The notes under the pieces are model-generated. The model made no database searches. It was not told the DNA's origin and saw only the letters and a program-made list of their open reading frames with translations. Shown in pieces: positions 1 through 8,300 of a stretch of 64,000 nt of DNA. The stretch is from Caecitellus pseudoparvulus (Eukaryota > Bigyra: Bicosoecida). Within the stretch, counting starts at the first letter, position 1, and every line of letters starts with the position of its first letter. The stretch covers positions 62,001-126,000 of the forward strand of contig CBFFRQ010000017.1 in assembly GCA_965644315.1 (NCBI GenBank), read 5' to 3'. The position numbers were made by a program, and so were the translations under genes.

Positions 1-868
1 GTCCTCGCTGCCGATGAGGTAGATGTTCTGGCTGAAGGCCTTCTTATCAGCCAGGGAGGGTTGCCGCGTCTCCATCTTCATGTCAGCTGCGGACACAGCG
101 GCAGGGGCGTGATGGGAGCGAGGGAGGAGCACAACGCGGAACTTGCACCCGCGCCTATGCGGCCTGCAGGCTGGCCAGGGGTGCAGACGCACCAGGGTCG
201 ATCTTGATCTTCTTGAACTTCTCCTGGAAGATCTTCCGCAGGTTCTGGGCCGTCAGGTAGTAGTCCGAGCCGTCCTGCGCACGGTCAGTTCGTCGGCGCG
301 GCGTGTCACTGTTGATGCAGGGCAGGCCACGCTGCGCTGGCGGCGCACCTGGTTGTAGGTCATGCAGTTGTTCCACACCAGCATCATGTCGTACTCGTAC
401 TCCAGTGGGTTGTTGTACTCGCCACGGTCCATCTTGGCCTGGAGGGCGGGGAGCGCAATGCCAGCGTGCCGTGTGCTCCAAAAGCCGCGGCGCCGAATGA
501 ACAACCGCCTGCAGCGCGCACCTGCACCGTGCTCAGGTCCATGGGGTACTTGATGACCTTGGGGTAGTCATGCAGCCCCCACTCCTTCCACCGAACAGGC
601 TCCAAGAACGGGCCTGTGCGCAGGGGGAGCGGCCGCTTTGCATGGGGACGTTTGCCTCAAATGCACTGCCGGCTCTGCCTGCTCACCGGCATCCTTGTGG
701 TTCCTGAAGAACGTCAGGATCTTCTGGCACTGTGGGAGGAAGACAAGCACAAGCTCCTGAACATGGGGCACTCTGAGGCCCCTGGCAAGCGCTGCTCCGC
801 CCACGCACCTGAGCCAAAGCCTCGCTCTTGTGCACGCTGGAGCCAGGTGGCACGCTGTGAGCTGCCAT
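1..868 (-). CDS. Bromodomain-NET (BET-like) protein, 3' end missing
   Basis: Acetyl-lysine reader of the BET/GTE type, expected to act on chromatin. I join exons 868-809, 729-687, 613-522, 438-349, 274-193 and 86-1; the phases agree at every junction. The bromodomain fills almost the whole visible protein (about residues 15-125). It shows the ZA-loop signature WKEWGLHDYPKVIKYPMDL, then EYDMMLVWNNCMTYNQ with the acetyl-lysine-binding Asn. After a short linker the last exon reads LADKKAFSQNIYLIGSED, which resembles the start of a NET/ET domain. The ATG at 868 lies only about 15 residues before the bromodomain, so there is no long N-terminal region or second bromodomain upstream. The NET call rests on about 20 residues and is weaker than the bromodomain call. 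The gene continues past the left edge. Confidence 0.8.
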
Positions 869-1220
869 GGCTGGGGGAAGGCTGCGGAGTCCGTGGAGTC
901 CAGGGAAGGGCAGGCTGTCGACCACGTTGACGTGGGGTCTGGGAACTGCAGGTGGTACGTGTGGAGGTTGCGATTGTAAATTGCCGTGTCCCTGAGAAGG
1001 TGGCCGCGTGCCGGCACCTGCGGCGTCTTGCGCAACACACACGGGGCGCCCCTGGTTCACAGGGTGGGGGATGGGGGCTGGACTTTGGCCACAGTCTGGC
1101 ACAATTGCTTCTCACACACCTCTGATCACTATCAGCGACCAACCTGTTGCTCTTCGGGCACTGCCACGGCTTCGCCGGGGAGTTTCGCGTTTCGACGCAG
1201 CCAGCTCCCGCCGCCTACTC
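869..1220. promoter_or_regulatory. Divergent intergenic region
   Basis: About 350 bp between the bromodomain gene (leftward) and a small unknown gene (rightward). It should hold both promoters. I see no TATA box, repeat or conserved open frame in it. Confidence 0.4.
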
Positions 1221-1769
1221 ATGGAGTGCGTGCTGTGCCCCGGCGCAGGGTCGGTTGCCCCCAAGCGCAGCGCGTCACGAACACACACCCCCTGTCCCAC
1301 CCACAGAGACGGCTGGCGCACCGCAGGCGCGGACAAGCGCAGCTCTCGCGCCCGGCAGGGCTCCTCTCGCTCTGGGCGGCAGTCGGGGCCAACTCGCTCT
1401 GGCGTGCGCAGGACCCGCCCAGGCCCCCGGCGCACCAAGGACGAGCCCCTTGCCCCACCCTCACCCCAGAGCAGCCCCTCACGAGACGCCCCCGCGACGT
1501 TTGACGCCGAGAGCGCCCGTGCCCTGCTGCAGGCCCGGGCTGCAGAGGCGAGCGCGTGGCTGGCCGCCCCCCCTCCGCCCACTGCGCCACTGCACGTGTA
1601 TGAGACGCAGAGCACGCCCAGCACCAACGCATGGGGCAGCAGCAAGCCTGCTGCGGCGCTGCTGGGCTCCACTGTGCCCTTTCCGCAGCGCCTGGCGGCA
1701 GCACGGGATGCGGCCACGGTGGAGGCCAGCCCGGGACAGAGCGCTGCGCCGCCAGGGCTGTCTGCCTGA
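1221..1769 (+). CDS. Hypothetical small protein
   Basis: Not recognised. A two-exon model (1221-1249, 1307-1769) gives about 163 residues. The intron would have a GTCGGT donor and a CCCACAG acceptor, and the phases fit. The N-terminal half is rich in Arg, Ser and Gly. The second half (DAESARALLQARAAEASAWL and onward) looks more like folded protein, followed by a Ser/Pro/Ala tail. No signal peptide or membrane segment is visible. The stop codon is 13 bp from the stop of the convergent dynein intermediate chain gene. The donor is weak and no family is recognised, so the reading frame could still be spurious. Confidence 0.4.
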   Translation: MECVLCPGAGSVAPKRSASRTHTPCPTHRDGWRTAGADKRSSRARQGSSRSGRQSGPTRSGVRRTRPGPRRTKDEPLAPPSPQSSPSRDAPATFDAESARALLQARAAEASAWLAAPPPPTAPLHVYETQSTPSTNAWGSSKPAAALLGSTVPFPQRLAAARDAATVEASPGQSAAPPGLSA

Positions 1770-1782
1770 CCAAGCAATGCAT

Positions 1783-4062
1783 TCATGTCTGTTTCAGCTG
1801 CTTGGCCACGTCTGCAAGAGCATCCAGCAGGGCGGTGCCCGTGCCGCCCACAGCCCGAGCTGTGGCTGCTGTCACGTCCAGCGCATGCACGCAACCTGCT
1901 GCGTCGCCCACCAGCACCTCCCCCGCCTTGCCAGGCAGCCACAGCAGGCTAGTGAGGGGCGCTGTGGACACCTGCAGTGCCAGCAGGGGCTTCGCGGCGC
2001 TGCCCTTGCCCAGGGCAGCTGGCAGGTCCCACATGTACAGGTGCCCAGCGCTGTCCCCAGCCAAGCACAGGCACGGCGCCGCCCGGCTCCACGCCACCGC
2101 CAGCACGGGCGCCTGGGCGGCATGCAGCGTGGCCAGGGGGCCATCAGCCAGCCGCGGGGACCACACGCGCACAGTCCAGTCCGAGCCGGCGGTGAGCAGC
2201 ACATCCCCCAGCAGTGCGTTGTCAGGGTGGCCTGGGTGCCGGGCCATGCTGGTGATGAGGCCACAGTGCCCTGGTGTGGCGGTGGGCCCTTCCCAGTACT
2301 TGCTTGCGGGGGAGTACCCAATGTGCAGGCCAGAGACAGCTTCTGAGCCCCCCCCCACGCAGTGCTCCACCTCCACGCGCCCTGCAGACATGACGATGTG
2401 GTACAGGGCGCCGTCCTGGGTGCCGACACTGGACCGGGACGCATCTGTAGGCACTGGCGTGAGGGTGGTGGGTGCCAGGGGAACGTCCAGGGAACGCACG
2501 GCTGGGGCACCGGCCCGCCCCTCTTCCAAGTGCTCCGCCGCCACATCCGCTGGCACGACACCCTTGCGCCCACGCAGGGGGCCTGCCTTCAGCGGCTGCC
2601 GCAGGTCTCCTTCAGCCCACACGCACGCCTGGCCATCGGCTGACACGGACAGGATGTTGTGAGCGTTGGCAGTGCCCGACACCGCCACAGCTTGCACCGG
2701 GTGCACGTGGCCATCGCCACCGATGCGGCTGCTGTGTGTGGGGCGGTGTGTGGGGCCCGTCACATCCCACACCAACACCTGCCCTGTGCTGGTGCCACCC
2801 AGCACGAGCTTGGGCTGGAAGGCGTGCCAGGCCGCGCAGGTGATGGGGACACCCGCTCGGCAGACGGCGGCAGGGGCTGCGGGGGCCGCCAAGCTCCACA
2901 GCGCGGCAACCGACGCGGAGCCCCCCCCCCTTCCACCGGTGGAGTGCAAGGCTGAGAGGGATGTAGCGCCTGCACCCCCCTGCTCTGCCTGGCCAGCGGC
3001 GGCGCGAGGGGTGTACAAGGCGAGGAAGGAGTGCGGGTCCGACGGACACGGCACGAGCTGCGTCACGCTGGCTGCGGCCTGCCCGAACAGGCTCTCTGGG
3101 ACGACGTGCAGCGTGTGAGGTACCTTGGGGTTCAGTGTGGGCGGCACCTGCGGTACCTCTTGCCGCGGGGCCAGCAGCAGGGTCCGTGTGATGGTCGGTG
3201 CGGCAGTGGCGTCACTCCCGGCTGCACCGCCCGTGCCCGACAGCAGGCGACTCAGGCCGTCTCCCAGACTGCCACGTTGCATGGCAATCGAGAGGGTTGC
3301 TGCTGCGTTTCGCAAGAAAACGCCAAAGGGCTCCGAGCTCAGCTGGCTGGCTATTGCCTCTTCACTGAGGGAGGGGGGCGCAGCCGCCGGTGGCGAGGCT
3401 TCAGGGACCGCCTGCCCCCCACCCTCACGGGCGGGTGTCTGGGCGGCAGGTGACCTGCTTGCTGCCTCCGCTCGAGGACTGGCGGCGCTGCTGTCGGTGT
3501 CAGAGTCAGCTGAGGATTCAGGCCCGACCGCGACGGCGTCCGTTTGGGCGCCGCGCTCGTATGTGTGGGTCATGATGGGCGCAATGGTCACTGCAGCGAC
3601 GTCAGCATGCTGAGAAAGAGGGGGGGGTGAGGCACGTGCCGAGTGCTCACGGGGCAGGGGCTGTGTAAAGCTGCCATACCATCTGCAGGCGAGCCAGCCG
3701 TGTCTCAACGGACTCGACTTTCGCCAGTGTCTCGGCGCCCCCCGACTGCCCAGGCAGCGGAGCTGTGAGTAAATGATCAATATAGTCTTCCAGAGAATCT
3801 GCTCGAGGTTTGCCCTCCCGAGGGGCTGCCGGGGGTGTAGCTGGCGTGGGTGCATCGGTGTCCGCCGCAGCTGCTGGTGCACTGCAGAAGCGCAACGGCA
3901 GGCAGTGCAGTGGCATGCAACGCGAGCGGAAGGGGGGGGGCACGCATGACGGACGCCTGTGGCCAAAGGCACACACCTTGCGCGCTCACGCCCCTCTCGC
4001 TGTGCCCGCAGCTTCGCCAGCTGCTCCCGCTTGGCAGCCAGCTTCTTGGCTCTGTCATCCAT
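1783..4062 (-). CDS. DYNC1I: Cytoplasmic dynein 1 intermediate chain (WD40)
   Basis: Scaffold subunit that joins dynein light chains and dynactin to the motor heavy chain. Exons 4062-3977, 3881-3680 and 3609-1783 give about 704 residues, the usual size for this family. The protein opens with a charged helix (MDDRAKKLAAKREQLAKLRA), the position where family members bind dynactin p150 and NudE. A light-chain-binding-like motif TYERGAQT lies near residue 112. A helix SEPFGVFLRNAAATLSIAMQ matches the segment before the propeller. WD40 repeats fill the C-terminal two thirds (for example VLLTAGSDWTVRVWSP and GDSAGHLYMWDL). Poly-Ala/Ser linkers are longer than in animals. A dynein 2 intermediate chain (WDR34/WDR60) is the main alternative, but the N-terminus fits dynein 1 better. 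Confidence 0.85.
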   Translation of the reverse strand: MDDRAKKLAAKREQLAKLRAQREGRERARCVPLATGVRHACPPPSARVACHCTACRCASAVHQQLRRTPMHPRQLHPRQPLGRANLEQILWKTILIIYSQLRCLGSRGAPRHWRKSSPLRHGWLACRWYGSFTQPLPREHSARASPPPLSQHADVAAVTIAPIMTHTYERGAQTDAVAVGPESSADSDTDSSAASPRAEAASRSPAAQTPAREGGGQAVPEASPPAAAPPSLSEEAIASQLSSEPFGVFLRNAAATLSIAMQRGSLGDGLSRLLSGTGGAAGSDATAAPTITRTLLLAPRQEVPQVPPTLNPKVPHTLHVVPESLFGQAAASVTQLVPCPSDPHSFLALYTPRAAAGQAEQGGAGATSLSALHSTGGRGGGSASVAALWSLAAPAAPAAVCRAGVPITCAAWHAFQPKLVLGGTSTGQVLVWDVTGPTHRPTHSSRIGGDGHVHPVQAVAVSGTANAHNILSVSADGQACVWAEGDLRQPLKAGPLRGRKGVVPADVAAEHLEEGRAGAPAVRSLDVPLAPTTLTPVPTDASRSSVGTQDGALYHIVMSAGRVEVEHCVGGGSEAVSGLHIGYSPASKYWEGPTATPGHCGLITSMARHPGHPDNALLGDVLLTAGSDWTVRVWSPRLADGPLATLHAAQAPVLAVAWSRAAPCLCLAGDSAGHLYMWDLPAALGKGSAAKPLLALQVSTAPLTSLLWLPGKAGEVLVGDAAGCVHALDVTAATARAVGGTGTALLDALADVAKQLKQT

Positions 4063-4309
4063 GGCGCTGCAGTCCTGCCTGACAAGCCGCCCTGCCGTCC
4101 GCCGGAGAAGCAGCGGCCGCACTTGCGTGAACGGACCTGAACCGGGCGCGAATGAATGCTTCCTGAGTGCATTTTGCCAGCTCTACCCTCTGCAGCGCCG
4201 GCGCCAAAACCCAGCAAGCGAGCATCCTCCGATTGGGCCCCACGCAGGCCACCTGCGCTGGAGCCCCTGTGACAGCCACGCCTCTTCAGGCTAGCAGTGC
4301 GCTGCAAAC

Positions 4310-4744
4310 TTAGTCCACGCGAGCCATGGAGGCAGCCTCGGACTTGCGGGCATCGCGGCCGGTCTTCTTGCGCTGCAGGAGGGCCAGGCGGTCCTTGTCC
4401 AGCTTCAGCTTGGTGATGACCAAGTTGGAGGGGTGCAGGGGCACGGGGACGGGGGTGCCGTTGGTCTTATCGCGGGTCAGGCGCTCGATGTGCACGCGGA
4501 ACTTCTTGCGCTGGACCAGGATGACCTTGCCCTCAGTGGGGGAGGCCTTCTTGCCGTGGGCACCGCGCACGACGTTGACGACGTCATCAGTGCGGATGGG
4601 CATGGAGCGCACGCCGTACTTCTCGCGCAGCTCCTTGGACAGGGGGGCGGCCATGAGCTTGCGGCGGCTCTCGCTGTCGGCGCTGAAGTGTGCCTTGCGC
4701 GCCTTGCGGCGGCTGGAGGACACCGTTGTGCTGAACTTGGCCAT
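4310..4744 (-). CDS. RPL26: 60S ribosomal protein L26 (uL24)
   Basis: Large-subunit protein uL24 at the exit-tunnel rim. The gene is a single coding exon of 144 residues, close to the family norm. Diagnostic stretches are [19 protein letters not shown], the KOW-type core [20 protein letters not shown], and [16 protein letters not shown]. Eukaryotic uL24 ends in a basic tail, as here ([17 protein letters not shown]). The ATG at 4744 is chosen because it begins the conserved N-terminus. A good acceptor (TTTGTCCTGCGCAG) sits 15 bp upstream of the ATG and a GTGTGC donor near 4890, so a 5' UTR intron is likely, as is common for ribosomal protein genes. Confidence 0.95.
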   Translation of the reverse strand: MAKFSTTVSSSRRKARKAHFSADSESRRKLMAAPLSKELREKYGVRSMPIRTDDVVNVVRGAHGKKASPTEGKVILVQRKKFRVHIERLTRDKTNGTPVPVPLHPSNLVITKLKLDKDRLALLQRKKTGRDARKSEAASMARVD

Positions 4745-5340
4745 TGTGACTGAGGCTTTCTGCGCAGGACAAAGGGAGGCACACACGTTCAGCGTCTGCA
4801 AGCAGAGGCGTGCCGCAGCGCGGATGCGCGCCGAAAACAACTGGAAGGCAGCGGGGGGCGATGTGCGGAACTTGGACCACCCAGCACACCTTCCCAGTGC
4901 GCCCGCTGCTCATTGACGGCAACCACGGCGCAAAGAGTCCAACGCCCAGCCGACAAAGTAACGGATCAGCCGTGCCGTGCCACTTAGGCGGTGCCATGCA
5001 GTTCCCTAAGAAACCCACTCAGCTCTGCCCAAGCGCCCCCTGCCAAACTGCACGCCACGCCACTGCCCCACAATCCTGCAAGACACATGACTCACCTGAA
5101 GAGAACCTGCAGAGCTAAGGAAGCTTGCAGCAAACAACCTCTCGTGACACAGAGAACGCTATGGGGAAAGTGCGCTGGGCGTGGGCTCGAGTTGCGTGTC
5201 GATTCGGGGCAAAACGAAGTGCGCGAATGATGCAAATGTAAGTTGCGGGTCCTCTCCAGCAACGCAGCTCGCCCCCTTGCATCACACAGGCAGTGGGCGC
5301 CCATCTGGGAAGCCTCAAGCCAATGAAGATGTATTTCAAG
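4745..5340. other. Intergenic region upstream of RPL26
   Basis: About 600 bp between the RPL26 start and the 3' end of the large leishmanolysin gene, both leftward. It should contain the RPL26 promoter, 5' UTR and probable 5' UTR intron. No other gene or repeat is seen. Confidence 0.5.
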
Positions 5341-8300
5341 TCAGTCTGAACGATTCCTCTTCTTTTTGCTTCGCTTCTTCGCCTTGCCTGTGCGAACGCG
5401 GTGCCCAAACGTGCGTTTGCCGGGTGCTACAGCAGACCCTTGATGCACATCGCCTTGAGCGGGTTCCGTCCGGACTGGAGCTATGGGGCTCATGGCGTGC
5501 AAGGCAAGGCTCAGTGGATCACCGCCTGTGCCGGCTGCTTGTGTGCGTTTGCGCCTGAGGGAAGCGCCCTCATCCGCAGCATCCGCCCGCCTTTGCGACT
5601 GTTCCGCCTCTTGCAAGGCCCCGGGTGAGCCAGGGTGCGCCAAGCTCGCTCTCCTCTCAGGTTGAAACTCCAAGCGAGCAGACTGCCCCATGGCATGCAG
5701 CCCCTGGCGCTTGTTCTCTCCTCTGACATGTTCAACGTAGCGCTTCAGCTTTGGGTGCGGCTCCGTCGGGGCGGCGGGCAGCTGGGACATGGGCATGTGC
5801 ACGACGTCTGGGTGGGGCATGCAGCCAGCTGCGCTTTTCTCCTCCGCTGCACGCCCTCCTATCTCTTGGTGTGGCACCTTCTTTGCCAGCGCCCGAGTCG
5901 TGAAGGGGGCCTTGGGCTTGCCCTGCCCAATGCTGGAGTCCTTGAAGTCCAGCCCCAGCTTGCGAAGGCTGGCGGCCCGCAAGAGTTTGCGCCGAGCATT
6001 CTTGGCAGCCTCAAGGTCAGCTTTGTCTTGAGCCTTCCTGCACCATGCAGGCATGCAGTGCGCCCACCCGCACATGCACACGCCCATGCACATGAGCAGC
6101 GCGCCCATGGCCAAGACAGCTTGGCCGGCAGCGGAGCTCGAGATGAACTCGGCAACTTCCCTCCAGAAGTACTCTTCTGGTGGGCCTTGCAACTCCCTCG
6201 TCTCACGGCCCAAGGACAGCCTGTACTGGCCTGCGACGTTGCCGTACAGCGCAACCCAGAACCTCCCAGACGGGGAGCTCGCGTTCACCACAACGGAGAC
6301 CTCTCCAGAGGGCGCAGCTTTGACCAGCACAAAGTCAGCCAGTTGCCGTGGTAAGGACGTTGCCACGAGCAGCGCTGGCGGCGGGCCCGACACGGTCGCG
6401 TTGCTGCTGGCCGATCCGCTGCTGTTCCCAGCGGAAGAGACACGCGAGACGGAGATGCGAAGGGATGTTTCACGCTGCAGAGGTTGCGAGACGCGGAATA
6501 CATGCACAGCGTGCTGGTCAAGGTGACCAACTTTCGAGCAGGTTGCACACAAGTACGCTACGCGCTGCGTCGCCAGCTGCAGCGCAGCGTGGCCTTGCAG
6601 TGCCAGAGAGGCGCATCGCACCGAGGCGCTCCAGCCGTACTGACAGGAGCAGGCGGCTTGTTGTGTGAGAGAGTTGTAAATGACTGTGCCTCTGCCACTA
6701 CAGTACCTGGCGCTGCACGAGGCGTCTTGCAAGCACGACTCGGGGATGCCGACCTGGCTGGAAAGAGACACTGACAAGTTCAAGTATACAGGTGCCACAG
6801 CTTGATGTCCGTTGGCAACCTCCACAACCAGGCGGGTCTGGCTCACGGAGTCTGCTCTCGCGAAAATCAGCCTTTGCGTGGAGTGCGCCTGGCCGATATT
6901 GTCGGCATCCACAAAGCTGCCCTGGGCAAGAGTGTGCAGCGCGCTGCGGGAGGGACCAGGTGCTCCTGTGAGCGCAGCTGACAGCCTTGGCTGAACTTTG
7001 CTGGCTGCCCCTTTCAGCACTTCCAGCTGGACAACCACCTCCTTCACGCCCGGCAGTGCGGAAAGGTCTACTTGGTAGTACTGCCTGGCACCGACTTGCA
7101 GCTTGTCCACGGCTGCCCACACCGCTTGCCCGGCTGCTGCAATGGACAAGGGCTGCACGCGCACTCCACATGAAGGGCCTTCCCAGCCATATGAACACGT
7201 GCATCGCAGGTTAACACAAGTCCCATGTCCACTGCAGCCTGCTATGTGAGCGGGACACGTTGATGAAACAGAGATGGCAACGTCTGCGCGGAGTGGGGCG
7301 ACGGCTGAGCGGCCATTGTGCATGGAGATGATCATGGTGGACGACGAACCAGACAAAACGGTACTGAGCTTGTGTTCAGTGCGCCCCTGTGCCCAAGCCG
7401 CGATGTCAAAGCGCTGCGCGCCAGCTGTGGAGCCCAGTGCTGGGATGCTGTCCACTTCCACGAACAGCATGGGGTCAGCCCCCTCGGCGGCATTGGTTAC
7501 CGCCACAACAGACACACCAACGGCCCCATTGTGTGTTGCTAGGGCTCCAGCTGCTGTCAAGGAGTTGAGGTCTAGCACAGCGAGGGTGCGTGCTGCAGGG
7601 ATGCTCGTCGTGCTGTTGGTGCTGGGCGCCGCACCTACGACGACTTGGTCAAAGTCCAGCTGCATGGACCACTCGCTTTGCGTACCATTCAGCACCCCTG
7701 TCCCCCCTGCGAACGCAAGCTGCTGTGTGAAGCTCGTGACTCCTTGCACGGCGCCAGCTTGAACAAGGCCGGTGGAGGTCATGAACCCGCTCCCCAACAC
7801 GTCTGCTATTTCCTCGCAAGCATAGCTTGGGTTGGCATTATCCTTGAAGAAGAGCGCATTGCACTGGCAGATGGGCATGGGCCCTTGGCCTGTTATGCTC
7901 GGCTCCCCAACGCACACCCCACGGCCGTTGCACGCCGCTGGACACTCGGGGGTGTCGCAGTTGCTGCCGTCCTGTCCCCATGACGCGACCACAAAGTCAG
8001 TGACAAGCCCTTGGGCATTGACGACATTGTACCCCTGCGCATTGAAACGATGGCAAATGCACTGCCCGTCGATGCACGTGCCGTGGATGCAGTTTGATTT
8101 GGAGCACGGGTGCCGCGAGAGGGTGATGTTGGCTGTCACGTCGCGGCCCACGTACACCCCGACCAGCATTGTGCCCTGCTCGGTGTACTGAGGGCTACCG
8201 GCTTGGAATGCAATCTGGGCACTGTGAGTTGCAGTGACCCACTCGGAGGCGAAGGCGGCGTTGCGCCGGGTGGGGGGCTTGCGACTGGCACCGCTCCCAG

